A stretch of DNA of 64,000 nt from Notospermus geniculatus (GCA_002633025.1 NMRB01000055.1:342726-406725); one strand, 5' to 3'. Counted from the stretch's first letter, positions 35,539 to 49,700 are shown. Made by a program: numbers and translations. Notes: generated from the letters alone by a model not told the origin.

Positions 35539-38500
35539 ATGAACGGTTTGTCGTTCAGTGAGCTGTGTTGCCTGTTCTGCTGTCCGCCATGTCCATCGCG
35601 GATCGCTGCCAAACTGGCTTTCCTGCCACCAGAACCAACATATTCATTCATCTCGGATGAAACTGGGTCCAGATACAGCCTGCATCTGACAGAGAAGGCA
35701 GAATGGCAGTATACACAGAGAGAACTAGACTGTATAGAAGTGTTTATGACCCGTACAGCTAGGGGAAATAGAATAGGTTGTATGTTTGTGAGATGTTCAC
35801 CCGCAGCGAAATACACAATCCTGTTCAGTCATGGAAATGCTGTTGACCTCGGTCAGATGAGTAGTTTTTACATTGGACTTGGTTCAAGAATTGGCTGCAA
35901 CATCTTCAGCTATGATTACTCAGGGTACGGTGTCAGCTCAGGACGAGCGTCAGAGAAAAACTTATATGCGGATGTGGATGCCGCTTGGCAAGCAGTTCGA
36001 ACAAGATACGGAATCAGTCCAGATAACATTATTCTTTATGGACAGAGCATAGGCACAGTTCCGACAGTAGATTTAGCATCTAGATATGAAGTTGGAGCTG
36101 TCATTTTACATTCACCATTGATGTCAGGGATGCGGGTAGCGTTTCCAGAGACAAAGAGAACTTGGTTCTTTGATGCATTTCCAAGGTGAGTATTTGACTC
36201 AAAGCAGATAATGTGATTGTGTGAAATGTATTAGTCTTCTTTACCAACTCCATTGTCGTTTGCTCTTCTGATGTTTTCTTTCAATGAAATGTGTAATTTC
36301 AGATGCTGCTTATTCCGTCATCTTCTCTTTATTGATGTGTAATTCATGAATCATCAGTTGTGTCAGCATCTTGAATCTCATGATCTCTCTGCAGTCACAA
36401 CTCTGGAAAATTTACCGGCCTTTGATTCAATCAGAAGTCCAGCAAATTTATCTAATCAGTTAAAAAATCAATTCAGGATTGGAACAGGCCTATAGGCCTA
36501 TTGATCATGTTGATGTACTCAGTTTGCCCTCTTCAACTGTGATGTCAGCAGGTCAAGGCAATTCTATGAATTCCTGTGCCAGCTGTGTACAGTGTTGCAT
36601 GTTGTGTCCTAGTGTCTGTACTAAGTTCTATTATCACATTCAGCCAATCATCCTGAAGACAGTAGAGAACATATTTTTCTACATCAGGCATTCATGTTAT
36701 TGTATGATTCAATTTTCCTTTGGTCAGCCATCTCATCGAAGCACTCCCATGATCGAATCAGTGCTGAAGCCAGTGAAGTGAATTGCGACACTCCCTTCTT
36801 GTATACATGTAATCTGTTCTATATTTTCCACCTGTGATGTACAGGTAGATCTATGTATCTTTCCAACTACAATGATAAACAACTGAAAGTTCATCCTATC
36901 TCCCATTCTATGGGGCATAGAAGGTCCAGGCTGAGAGTTTACATATGTACATGTATGCCTGATACTGTTAGATAATGAACTGACACAATAGACATTCTCC
37001 CACATACATGACATACATGAGTGCAAATGTCATTGTCATGCCTAAGGAATATTATTGTAGATACAATAAGTCGGGAGAGTAAGGAAAGGTGTACACCAGT
37101 TGACCTTTGGCTACTTTTTCTGTGACATGTACATGTATGTGTTAACTCCCACTCTGACACACACATTTGAGGAAGCTTTACCCCACCTTCTTCTGTCATG
37201 TCTGTTTCATAGTGGAGGTGATGATGTCATTGTGATCGCAACATAAACTTTGCTGGAAGGCAGTGGCATCTGTCTTTGTATTGATTGAGACATGCAGATC
37301 TATACAGTCTACGGCCCGTATTTTAGAATGCTCCTCAACGTAAAGAAGTTCCTCAAGGCTATTGTTCTCAACAGGAGAGCAATAGCCTTGAGGAATTACG
37401 GGCCCACATGTTTGTAAAGACAATCGTCTCGGCTTCCAGGTTGAAAGTATGTCCTGACACTGACACGTCACGAGTGACAGCATTGTTTTTTGCTTCTGTT
37501 TCAAAACCCTGCCTCAAGATCACAAACTTTTCAAATTATCAAGTGTCTTCTGATTTGCAACTCCTTTGTTTTGGCATTGTCATTACTGCGACAAGTATAG
37601 CTAACTCTTTGGATTGGTACATACAGGAATATTACAACATCAATCACATCTTGATAACGGTAATTTTGCATTCATCGTTGCACGAAATACATGGCGAGAA
37701 AGGAAATTGGCAATTTGTACCACATGGAGAGTATTGATGTGCAGTTGAGTGTAGATGGTCAGTTGGTTCTGCTGCGTTGAAGCTTTTGAATGTCAAAATA
37801 CTTGTTATGGTACACTTGGCTCACTTTGTACATTTCATCCCCTCACCTCCCTTAATTAATGTAAGGCTTTTCGAAGAACCCTTATTCCTCTGAAAAAATG
37901 GTCTGAATAAAAACTTCGTGTTGTACAGGGCCTTTGTTCATGTATGGTATCTGACATGATGCTTGGCTTAATGGTTAAACTGTACATATGTGTGGAAAAC
38001 CTGTTGTTATCGGTATTGATTTATGATTATGAATTGGTCTCTTGTGTTACTCAATGGATGTAAATACCGCCCTACATACATGTACATCCAATTCCAACCA
38101 TGAACATACACATCATCCATGATATCAAGAATATATAAGTACTTACATATTCTTATATATTCTTGATTATGTGTACAATAATATTTTGTAATTTCACTTC
38201 CTCAGACAGTAGCTTTCCCTCGGGCATCCGGGTGCATTTTGATGTCTTGAACCATGCATTGCCATTCCTCATTCTTAATGATTTGCTGAAAATAATAGCA
38301 AAATATTGCTTGGAAACAATATTCTGTTTACATCAACTGCAGAGTATGATTACGGTGTATTCATTCTGAACTCTGACTGACTTCCTCACGGCTCTTGCTT
38401 TGAGAGTGTTGGTTACAAATCAATACATTGTCACTTTTCCCAGGAGCTGTCTCACTTTACTCGCATCACCCGACACTTATAAATTGCTGTATGAAAAGGT

Positions 38501-39335
38501 TGCAATTGTGCAGATTATGCAGAAACGTGTAATCAGTGTCTTTTTATGTGTGAAATAAAGGTCAGAGGAAGAAGTTTCACGTCATTTGTAGTAAAATGAG
38601 GTTCATCATCATGAAAGTCTAAAATGAGACCTTAGGTGGTGTCTCCTGCTGATGTGAGAATGATGGCTTTCTCATTTGAAACCTACCACTGCTACAAGAT
38701 CTTATGCTTGAAGCTCTGTCCTTCCAGCATTCCAGCAATGCTTTATTTGGTGCCATGGCGAGAGAGCGACCAATGTGATTAAAGCAATCTGTGTGCTTCC
38801 ATGGTGATTCCGTTGTTGGTCCCATCATCTGGAATGTGGATGCTGAATTTCATGTTGATGGCCATGTTTGTCAAGTGAGAGGAAGCAATCTTGATGACAT
38901 GCATGTCTGCTTGGGTGAGCAGGAGGTTTGCTTTGCTTTGAGCTGGTTGTCCTTGGTTGAAGGCTGCTCAGCTTTGAGCCTGTCATCCATGTACATGTAC
39001 ATTTAATGAGGTCTAACAGTAACACAGTCACTGATTTCCAGGCAGCCGATATGGAAATAAATAACATACTGTATGTAAAAGAAAACTAAAATGTCATCTT
39101 TTTGTCTCTTTTCAGTATTGATAAAGTGCCCAAGATAACATCACCTGTACTTGTGATACACGGCACAGAAGACGAAGTCATCGATTTCTCTCATGGTCTT
39201 GCTATCTACGAACGTTGCCCTCGGACAGTAGAACCCCTTTGGGTGGAAGGTGCTGGACACAATGATGTAGAGTTGTATGGCCAGTACCTAGAACGGTTGA
39301 AACAGTTTGTATCTGTGGAACTGGCAGTCAATTGA
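35539..39335 (+). CDS. ABHD17: ABHD17-family protein depalmitoylase
   Basis: Serine hydrolase that removes palmitate from membrane proteins such as Ras and PSD-95. Two coding exons (35539-36185, 39116-39335) join in phase 2 to give 288 aa, the same length as human ABHD17B. The N-terminal CCLFCCPPC cluster is the family's own palmitoylation site that targets it to the plasma membrane. HGNAVDLGQ forms the oxyanion region, GQSIGT carries the nucleophilic serine, DEVIDFSHG the aspartate and GAGHND the histidine. Identity to the vertebrate proteins is high along the whole length. The 2.9-kb intron holds two hairpins but no other exon that I can see. Vertebrates have three paralogues; which one this corresponds to cannot be assigned, and it is probably the single pre-duplication gene. 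Confidence 0.95.
37349..37395. repeat. Hairpin with a perfect 16-bp stem (ABHD17 intron)
   Basis: TTCCTCAAGGCTATTG at 37349-37364 pairs with its reverse complement at 37380-37395 across a 15-nt loop. Outer sequence (cggcccgta at about 37312, tacgggccc at about 37397) pairs again, giving a palindromic unit of about 95 nt. It is either a small foldback element or a candidate miRNA precursor. Confidence 0.7.
38125..38166. repeat. Perfect 15-bp AT-rich hairpin (ABHD17 intron)
   Basis: TCAAGAATATATAAG (38125-38139) and its exact reverse complement (38152-38166) flank a 12-nt loop. Low sequence complexity makes a functional role doubtful. Confidence 0.7.
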
Positions 39336-42103
39336 TGACACTTGATCCTTAAAATCGATCATAAATATTATTGTATTGATGCAGTTCCTGAATCTTGGAG
39401 CAAATGACAATACATTTTATGAAACATAAATATATTTCTATTTTTCCATGTGGATATATACAATAGTAAGGTATCTTTCGGATCGTAGTGATATATCCTA
39501 CAGAAAATGGATCTGTCATTTCTTCAGATGGAACTCCAGGGATGGTTGTACTTCAGTATAAACCAAAGAAACTATCCACTCATGTCTGATTTATAAACAG
39601 TCTTATGACAATTAGTGGTATACCATAGAGCTGCCCTCTAGTCTAAGTCGCAACTTAGATGTTCTGGACTCAGTGCTGCCTCCACCGTGACTGCTGTCAG
39701 CTGATTTCGAGACCCTTCACATATTGTGCTAACTTGTCAGGTCAATCACGATAGCTTCCCCTTCCATGACCAGCCGGGCCTTTGTGTCTTGGTTGTTGAA
39801 GTTTCATCTTTAGGCAGCAACAACATGGAAGCACTCGTGGAGCATTTCCTTGGATAAACAGCTGATAATAAATGTGTCACCATCGTACATGTACCCCGGT
39901 ACGCGCAGCTTCAAATCGGTTTGGACAGGAAGAGCAAGTCTGCCCCCTGTGTTTGCAGGAATCAGAAGACCAAGACAATCTACCGAACATGTTGATATTG
40001 AAGCCTGGATCAGAGTATCATTGTCACATTGTATTGTCTTCTTCATGTATATTATTACAGTTACCTGTGGAGAATACTCGCCTGTGATGAGGGAGGTCAA
40101 AAGTTGACCCTCCAAGAAGAAGTGCAGACCCTTCGCATCTGGACAACCTTCATGTTCCCACATTGAAGAACAAGGCATTTTTTGTTCATCTGGTTGTTAT
40201 CAAGAAGGCAGAGAGAAATTCGATTGGATACTGGCTCATGTAGGACAACAGGGCACAAGTCTAGCTTATAGTCATTTAGAATTACAGTACAAATGTAGTG
40301 CATTGTCTTCTTTATGATAGTTATGGATCTCTAGGACCATATGGTGCAATCAACAATATGAATTCAGCTCATTCATGAAAACCGATACTGATGAAGCCAT
40401 TCTTGACAGTGCTTCAAGACAGGGAAAAACTTACCGGTATTCAGCCTTGTTGTAACATGTTGAGCCCTTGTGTACAGTGTGGGTCAAAAGTTGTGCGAGA
40501 AGAGTCTTTGAAATGCTGATGTCTCTATTCAATTCATGTAGATCACGTAAATTAGAATTAGAAGTGTGGCTCTGCTCTTGGTCTGCCTTTGATTTTTGGT
40601 TTGATATTTATAGCAGTTAGTGTGAAATTTTGCATGTTTTTCTCGGTGTAAAGTGATGTAATGGAACTATTTCTTTCCCATGAAGTACCTATTTGACCCA
40701 TCTCTCTTGATCAGGATACAACTCACGAGGTTCTTCTTTATTAACAACATTTGCCGCGGAATAAATACCAACTCTTTTTATTGCTAGGCTGCATGTACTG
40801 TTGCCACAGCAATTTGCAAGCATAATGGAACCTTCTGAAGTGCTGGTAATAGAGATGAATACCTTCCACTACTGCCAGTATCTGATCCACCCTCCTACCT
40901 GAGAGAATTCTATGCATCTTGATGTCTCTGAAGTGTGATGATCAAGCAGGGTGCTCACCATTATTATTACAGTCACGCACGTCATGTGATGTCCTCACTT
41001 GGGGTGGAAAATAGGGTTTAGCGAATGATAATTCCTAGAATCGGTTCATCCATTTCCGTACGGACAATGCAGGTTCATTTGAATGTGAGTCAAGAGGTTA
41101 CCAAGAACATGATGTCGTCGCCACTGACATCCGCAGTTTCTGATGATGCGATATCATCTGGGACTGTGGTTGGCCACTCTTATCATGAATCCACATGTCC
41201 CCAATGGAAATCATCACGTTTAAACTCACCGTATCGACACAATTTTCTGTCATGTTAGTGGCAAGATAAGGAAAGAAGATGAAAATTGAGTGAATTCAAA
41301 GCCTCTTTTTCCTGTTAAGTCTTGCAAGATTAAATCGAACGGAACGCTCCCTGCCTGTATCCTTCCTTAAAAGCTTGTGAAAAATGTTATTCCAGTCATG
41401 TTTAATGTAAGCAGGCTGTTATTAGCTCTGTACTTTATTCAGGAGCGGCCTTCAGTGGCTCTCTGACTCTGACTAATCGACATGATCAAGTGAGCCGTTG
41501 AATCAGGTCTTTAGCGATTTCATCGCTCCCGGATTAATCAGTGTTGTGTTGTAACTCCTCTCACTTGATCTGCCGGTAATGGGTATGATCTGACGTTACT
41601 CATTTTCATGTGAAGCTAAATTGAGGTGAATCCATCACAGGGTCAGGCAGTTGAGTTGTATTGATTTACCATCGCAATGATTGACCGAGAGTGTAATGGC
41701 TGAAGATTCTTTGTTGTGTGCATACACTCCATTGTCAGTGGTCAGTGCATCTCATGTGGACATAGAATGTATTTCATCTGCCTATCTCTAAGATCAGAAA
41801 CGTATTTCTGCTTAGATGCACTCATGCATTTTGGGATGTATGCACATTAAGCCAGGGAACATTAACAACCTGACAACATTGACACACATTATGGTTCCAC
41901 AGAACTGGGTTGACGGCAACTTTGAACCACGCTGAAGAATCAAACAAAGTCAAAAGTTGGTAACTTCGCCAGAACACAGTACATCTTCTGGCTGATAAAT
42001 GAGATTTTTCATGTTGTTCAGACCGCATTGTTCGTCAGTCACTACCTCGTTTCAAACTTCCTTACTGAGCACAAACTCAACTGGGTGTAGCCTCAAAATG
42101 TTA

Positions 42104-42389
42104 TACCCCCGTCACACTAGAGGAAGAATGAGTAGGAATGCCGTTGGAATGACAATTCGTAGTTTGTTCCTGGACATTCGAAGTTCATTCTAAAAATTCT
42201 GACTGCATTCCTAATGTTCTGGCCCATTCCTGTGGTCTGTCAGATTGTCTTGGACACGTTCGAAATTATCGAGGTGCATTCCAAGTATCATTCAAAGCTC
42301 TCCCTAATCCGGCTCGAATTTTGCAAACTTTCTCATTCCGGCTGGTTCTGCTCGATTCCTGCTGATTCGAACTAAGTGTGACGGGGGTA
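42104..42389. mobile_element. 286-bp MITE, TTA target duplication
   Basis: Terminal inverted repeats TACCCCCGTCACACT (42104-42118) and its reverse complement (42375-42389) are flanked on both sides by TTA (42101-42103, 42390-42392). A three-base TWA duplication is the PIF/Harbinger hallmark. The interior encodes nothing. Confidence 0.75.
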
Positions 42390-44534
42390 TTAGTGTTATG
42401 TACAGATTCTTCCATCTGTGTTGAATTCAGCAATGTTTAATGGCAAAGATGCCATTTCCAACTTAGAATCAGCGGAAATATATCACAGGATATCTGATGT
42501 GATACCTTTTGTTCAATTTTCAGGGTCTACCATTAAGCCTAACAAAACAAATTCAGGGCAACAAGCAACATGATTGTTCGTTAGACAAATATAAATGATC
42601 CGTGATATCGAACATCTGAAGATCACTTCTGTTCTGTCACTCTCTCACCAATCATGTTCTCTCTGTCACTCTGTCTATACATCTTTCAATTCAGGGAATG
42701 AATAACATGCATGTACTTACTCATATTTGATGATGATATTTTATAAGAAAATGGGTTTCGGTTGTAACTCCTCAATTCCTGTGTAAATAGTGTCTAAAGA
42801 TTCGTTTGTTTTTTCTATCTGATGAAATGGACGATACTGAACACGTCACTGTATTTGTGTACTTTTACTTCGGGCATAATAAGATGACTTAAGTTGCTTT
42901 GGTGATCACCTGGGTGTGATTTCGAACAGCAGAAGAATAAGCAATGTACCCGGTAATCGATAAGATTTGGTCAGGGTATTTTCAATCCACAGTGTTGAAT
43001 TGCCAAATTCAACGAGTTGAAGTCTGCCAGCTACAGTTTAATCACTGTTTGTAAGGGTTGCAGGAATTCCTCAGAAATGTTTGAGAGTTCACGCTGAATA
43101 TGGATGAGAATTGTCCCGAGGCCAAGATTTCCTCGGTTGCCAATGAAACATGCCTCAAAATTTAGTGGGAGTGAATTTTGAGAAGGGTTTAACACAATTT
43201 GTAAAATACCATAATTCACGGGACTAGGCTCTAGGCCTAGGCTACAATGTAGGACAAGGCAGTGGCAGATCATCACGGAATAAATTCCGAACAAGTGTTT
43301 CTTATTCTTCTACAGGGTGTCTCAAATTCTTGAAATATCGCATAAAGATATTAAGTGATTACTCGTGCTTTACTTATTGTATATTCCGTACATGTATATG
43401 AAGTTGTTCCGTTATATTGTTTTATTTTGTTTATGCCTGTAAATAATATTGATTGGAGTTCGATTAAGTAATGTCCAATGCACCTTCGCACAGTTAATTC
43501 ACCTATCACAAATATTTAATTTTGCACCCATTTATTTCCTACCCTGAAATATCTCATGTGATGTGTTGTTCAGACGATGCTAAGTATGCGTTTTGCTCAG
43601 GCACTTTGATTTGAAAGGGGTTAGTCTGAATCAACTTTCAGCATTTACCACCGGTGGATTGTCACCAGGAGAGCTATTCAGCACGCTTGTAATTTGTTCC
43701 ATCCTAAGTGTGATTTACATCTATGCAAGGCAAGAAGGTCTCCTTTGCTGTGCAGGCAAAAATATTACCATAGTGTCAGTGGAGTTGATTAAAGGCATCG
43801 GTCTAATCCATGAAGCAGAATATCTTGACTCATTCGGTACAGAATCCAGTCAACAGACGTCATCTTTTGTGTGAATTTTCTCTCCACTTGTAAGGTGAAT
43901 TATGAAGCATGTTCCATTATCTGGATGATATTCCTTCGAAGTTGCTTCAAAGAAGTTTGAAAATTTGCAGTCTGCCACGTAAAATGAATGTGCTGAGGCA
44001 CATATGTATAGGGAATGTGAAGCAAGCTCAATATTTCTGATCCCAGTGTCAGGTGTACTCTGGGTTGTTCTCTTATTTGCTTTGTGTGAAATTTGATCAA
44101 AAATTAAGTGATTGATATGCCCCTTTACTCGCTTGGGTTAATAAGTTCTATGTACGTCGCTCTATCCTGTACCAAAGTGCCCTTAGGCTGGATAGACCTT
44201 TGAGAGTATGTGGAATGCTTTGAGCATTGAGATGTGTAATTTGGTTCTAAACCAATGCTCATGGGTCCTGTTGATGAAATATTCATTGGATGTGTTTCAG
44301 TATCGCAATTTCATGAATTAAGTAGACTATCTACCCATTGGCATTACTTCCACATTCGTGTGCTATGTTGCAGTTCCTTTCTTTAACCCTTTCACAGCAG
44401 GAAGTTACATGTCATGGAAACTCTGATGTCTGAAGAAACTAGAGTGTAAAAAAAACACTGCTATTGTGTAAATGGACTTCTGAAATAGTCTACTGTAAAC
44501 CGTGAAATTTTCGCGTGCGTTTTATTTTTGCAAT

Positions 44535-44535
44535 N
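44535..44535. other. Unresolved base (N)
   Basis: A single N in a T-rich repeat-like stretch. Unlike the Ns at 26154 and 29820, the sequence after it does not repeat earlier sequence in the window. Confidence 0.9.
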
Positions 44536-45551
44536 GCTGGTTCTTTATCAATTGGTGGTGTCTTCATTTGAATTGATATAATTCTAGGTAATCTGGCATG
44601 CAAGGCTTAATGTGCTGATGAATAGGACAGCCTGCTGATGGTTGCGTGGCATTCTCTCCAACAAACAGCCTCCTTTCTTATAACACATAAAAGGTTTGTG
44701 TGATTTCATGGATTTCACACCCCATCATCTTGAGTGGTATATGAATCCTGTTCGTGCCTACATCCTTCATTCCACCCATCATAGAATCAATTCATGCTTA
44801 GTTTGACAACGCCATCAAAAATTTATGAGCAATAGTCACTGGGGCGAGGGTAACGGGCTAGTCGTCAGATTTTACTTCTTTGACACTGGTTACCTTGACA
44901 ACCAGAGAAGCTTTCCTTTCACAGGTACCAATTCAGACTTGGTATCCTGCGCCAATGCTTCTTGTCACTGACTGTCCTTGGTATTCAGTTTGCAATTATT
45001 GATGGGAGGTGATGCATATAAATAAGGCCATGGATTAGGTGTCGCTGCTGTAGAAATGTATTGAAAACCGTTCAGGGTTGGTCCCATGTTAATTTCTCAT
45101 TGAAAAGAATTGTATTGTTCAGGACTGCTTTTGGAGTGGTGCCACCTATTGGTGTGGTCTCTCATTATTATGCTGCAGGATGGTCGGAGAATCTCATTAA
45201 AAATGGATAAACTCTTATTCAAAATCCTGTATCTGCCCCTACTTTATCAATAATTTGCCCCCCCCCCCAACAAAAGGTTCAAAGGTAAAACTTACAATAC
45301 TGCAATATATACTGTATATTTATTCAAGGCACTTAAAAAATACATGGGTGTATCTAAAATTAAATCAACATGTATGTACATATGAGAAATCTGAAAACAA
45401 ACAAAATATTTGGAAAATCCGTTATTATTTCTACTCCAAGAACAGCTTGCCTGCGAAACAGATGAACAAATGGCGTAAGGGATTTCCTGTTATTTTGAAG
45501 ATGATTCAGTACAACAGCAATGAATTTCATGGCAAGTACGACAAACATGTA

Positions 45552-45710
45552 CAGTGGAACCTCTATTAAGGACACCTCTTGGACTGACAAATGCTGTCCT
45601 GATTATAGAGGTCAAAATGAATAGAAACGGTCAATTTGGGATTGAACTTTGGTGTCCTTAATAGAGAGGTGTCCTGCTGGCAGAGGTGTCCGTTAAGGGA
45701 GGCTCCACTG
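45552..45710. mobile_element. 159-bp MITE, TA target duplication
   Basis: Ends CAGTGGAACCTCTATTAAGG and, inverted, CAGTGGAGCCTCCCTTAACG, flanked by TA on both sides (45550-45551, 45711-45712). Termini and target fit the pogo/Tc1-mariner superfamily. It is non-coding. Confidence 0.8.
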
Positions 45711-46134
45711 TACATGTAGTTCGATTTCTTAATCTGACAAGGAAACATAGTGTAATAGCCTTGAAGCACTTGGCAGAATCATAAACCAAATTAGTGACGT
45801 ATATGTACGGTGTGTAATTTATGATATTACAAAACAAATTCCTCTAATGATTTTTCATACAAAGATGATGTTAACTTGGATGAATAACAATTACATGTAT
45901 ACCACTTAATCTAAAGCAGCCACTAGAGTGATAATTGAACAAAAAAATATATGAAATTCGCAAAAACATGTATAAACAAAATGTTACAAATACTGTTTGT
46001 AATATTCAGTCAAAACCTTTTGACCCAATCTTACTTAAATCTAAAAATCCCACAAACCAATCAAAACCAAATCTTTCTTTTTCTCCTCAAAACGAAGGTA
46101 GAGAACACAATGCTACATACCAACAGCAATCAAC

Positions 46135-46268
46135 AGGGAGTTTGAGATCAGCTTATCACGAATCCTTAATACGTATACGGATAGAATTCGGTACAAAGAG
46201 GACAAGTTGTACATTTCGATCCTTATGCGTATAAGGATACGTGATAAGTCGCTGATCTCAAACTCCCT
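46135..46268. mobile_element. 134-bp palindromic element
   Basis: AGGGAGTTTGAGATCAGC (46135-46152) is repeated in inverse orientation ending at 46268. The arms continue with TTATCACG, ATCCTTA and CGTATA blocks, leaving only a short loop. No target duplication is evident. Confidence 0.7.
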
Positions 46269-46720
46269 AATCACTGGTAAATTCTTAACGCAAAGGAGGA
46301 TTCTCCTCGGTCAGTTCATTGCAAGGACAATTCACACAAAGGACAGTGCATATCAAGGACAATTCGTATCTGACAATTGGTACCGTCCTAGGACAAGTCT
46401 TCCCCGGACCATTCGTACCTGGGATAATTTGCACCTTCAAAACTCCAACTTCTGGCGGCATATCAGCCACACTGCAGTTCATGATCAGAGACAGGCTATG
46501 CTACTGAAGCATCTACTTGTTGGGACCTATTTCGCATATTGAATAGGTCTACGCATCAGCAGAAGGTCTGTGGTGGGTGACCAGCGCCATTAAAGTGATG
46601 CATTACCAAGTCTTTAGCAGGCCCTTGATTAATTGGTCAAAGATGCTTTGTAACCTATTATCAGCATCAAAGGCGCCACATTCCCTGAAACTTTTAATCT
46701 TGGAAGTTGGTGCCTAGGAC

Positions 46721-49700
46721 TCAGTGCAACAGAAAGTCTGTGGGGAAAGCTCCTTCACCCCGATGCGTGGCTGCCTTCCGGACCTGTGGTGAAATCGGTC
46801 CAGCAAGTCTCGTGATAGGAATTTGTTTTTTCTGTACTTGTGCTTTAATTGCTTCCTTGGCTTTTTCTGCTTCTTGAAGTTTCACTGTCGCCTCCTGAAA
46901 GATATCAAACACATGTTATTCGTCTATGAAGAGGCTCTTGAAGAGAGACAACGATTCGGATAGAGAATTAGCATTTTGAGTTGAATGAGACCAGGCTGGA
47001 GGATGTGTACAAATGACAATGACACTGGACAATGACACTCTATTGTCCATTGGAAGTTGCAAAAATGTTGCCCATAGGTCCAAAACTAGTTGAAAAGACA
47101 TTGGCAAAACTGGGACAAAGTACAGTAGTGGAAAACTGGTGTTAAACTTTCCCAGCTGGGACAGGAGACATCTACCTGACTTGATCAAGTCATTCAACCT
47201 ATTCAACCTCACCTGCAGGCGTTCATCAGCAGCTTGCCTATCAAGTTCCAATTTCTCCAAGCGTAATCTTTCTTGCTCCAAGACCGCTTCCTGCTCCTTG
47301 CGTATCTGACGTTCTTTCTCAAGCATGGTTTCCTGTTCTTGGTGGCTTTGCTCAAGTTCAGCCCTTCTCTGTTTCTCCTTCTCAATCTCTTCCTCCTGGT
47401 CAGCCTTCAATCGCTCCAACTCAGCTCGTGTCCGTTGCTCTTCTTCTAAAAGTCTGCAAGTGAACAGAATACCAGGGGTGTGTCAGAGTATGCAAACTGG
47501 TGGGGGAGGTGCAAATACTACACAAGCATCTGACCAAAACAATGAAACATACATGTACAGCATAATCAACTTACTGTTCTTTCAATGCCCTCACCACCTC
47601 CTCATCTTTCTTTGCCTGTCTCTCATCCTCCAACATTTTCTGTAACTTTAACTGCATCTCTTCCAGCTCCTTCCTCCTCTGCTCCTCAGCTTCACGGAGT
47701 GCGAGTTCTTCTTCATACTTTGCCTGCGCATCAGCGATTTCCTGAAAATGAAGAAACACATCAATGTTCATCATCAGCATCACCATCATCATCAACATCA
47801 CGGTCGAACTACGGTAGTCCTTTGGCATTTTTTCAGGTGAATTCCTTTTCGTACCGGTATCTCAAGTTTCAACTTCAGTGAGTTCTTAAACACTCTTGCC
47901 ATCAACCTGTTGTGATATTGTTAAACAGACAGGATTAGGTTTAATGGGATACATGTATTCCTTTCCCAAAGCAACTAACCTTTTTCTGGGCCTCTAGTTC
48001 CTCTGCCTGGGTTCTCAACCTTTGTTCGATTTCCTCTTTCCTCTCAGCCTCAATCAGTAGTAACATCCTTTTCTCAGTACGAGCAGCTCGGCGTTTTTCT
48101 AACATACATTTCTGGTATGGGGCTTCCCTGTTAGTGTGGCTAATGGCATCTTGTAATGCTAAAAATCATATAAATACAGGATGACCTCAAGATCTCATTG
48201 ACAGAGATCATTCCATGTTAATATTTTGGCCATACAAGATTTGCCAGATCAAGACCCTCATCATGGTGAGTCTAGTGTATTGGAATTGGTGACTCGTGGA
48301 CACAACATACTCTTTCCTCCTAACCATGAAAATTGAAAAAATTGGAGTGAATATTAGTAAGTTCAAATGGCATACCAGTGACCCATTCATTTTTTGTCTT
48401 AAGATCCTTGGCACCCATCTCAAATGAGCGACTCTCTGTGCACAGCAGGAAACGATTGTGTCTCCCGACATTTCTGTCTGGTAATACCTGAAAAGTAAAT
48501 GAAGTTAAGTAGAAAAAGTGCTCTAAATCTATGCGTGTTTTTTTTGTAGATTTTACCAAGATTTTTCTCAATCTCCTAATCTGAAATTGACAATGATGAT
48601 AGACCTACATTCTGATGTTGTGCAACAGTTACTGGTTCCACCTTAACATGACTCAGTGTGGAAGTATACCCGAAGCCTTGTGTACTTCCTTACCTCAATC
48701 TTACATGTTGATAGAATGGGTATTTCCCCTTTAGTTTCCCTCTGGTCCTCCCCAGTGTAATAACTCAATGAGTTAGGGGTCAAGACGAACCAGCGTTCTT
48801 TCCAGTTGCTTACAAGCTGACCTTTCTTCATCAACCAGCCCTACAATAATAAAGAAACAGTTACTTTCCATTTGCTTTGCTCTGAAATGATCGACTTGAC
48901 ATCTTCACATTTGTTGTGACTTAACACAGCAAACTGAACACTGATAAAGAATGATTCGTTGACAAGGAGACAAGAGATCTCAACTGAAGCCATCAATCAG
49001 TATTGTTGCATTGAGAGAGATGATGCCTGCTCCAGGTATTTCCCCTTTAACAGTTTGAAGTTGGATGATATTTCTTGAAAGGTTTGGCATACAAGGCTCG
49101 ATATTACACCACTTTCTCTTTTACTTACTCGTTTTATCACATCATCGATTATCTCACGATGTAGATCATCAACAATTTGAGACACGTCACTTAATTCCAC
49201 ATCCTGCAGATATCCAACCTCTAAAATATCTAAAAACAGCTGAAAACTACACATCTTGGGTGTGTGATTGGTTGAATCACTTCCAGAACGGCTCCGGACA
49301 TCTGACAAGTTCTGGCTGTCCCAAACTCTCCCAAGCGAAAGCATCAGCTTCTGATACAACAATTCAACCTCCTCAAAGTCTATTCCCAATGGCAGAATCA
49401 ACTCATTTTTCTTGTCACACTCCACTAGAAAATTAAACACTTTCCACAGTTTAAATGCATTCTGATCTTGAATTTTCATCAACTCTTTGTCTTTGTTGCG
49501 GTACTTCCTTGCACACAGCATCCAGCAGACGTCATCAACTCTGCTGTAGTTAACCTGTGCAGATTTTATGTCCACTGCATCGAAAACAACCATTTGTAAG
49601 AATTCAAGGTAATCTTTGAATGAGACTGAGGAAGGTTTGACGTAGATTTCAAGTTGTTCTTCAGCCCCAGTGTAGCCGAGTGAGTTTGCGATGTTGTGCG

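Larger units (their letters stand above)
39336..46720. other. Gene-poor interval between ABHD17 and SWAP70
   Basis: About 7.4 kb with the ABHD17 3' UTR at its left edge. I see no multi-exon gene. It carries three small inverted-repeat elements (42104, 45552, 46135), a poly-C run near 45258, a CTCF-like box at 45140-45153, and sequence around 44500-44535 (ccgtgaaattttcgcg) resembling a dispersed repeat, ending at an unresolved N. A 93-codon frame at 43593-43874 has one hydrophobic segment but no recognised family. Confidence 0.6.

Noticed and set aside
43593-43874. 93-codon frame with a hydrophobic segment
   Set aside because: No recognisable family, no convincing partner exon, and it lies in a repeat-rich intergenic stretch.
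46300-46420. Quasi-periodic AAGGACAATTC words as a tandem repeat
   Set aside because: Only two or three loose copies with irregular spacing; no clear unit length.
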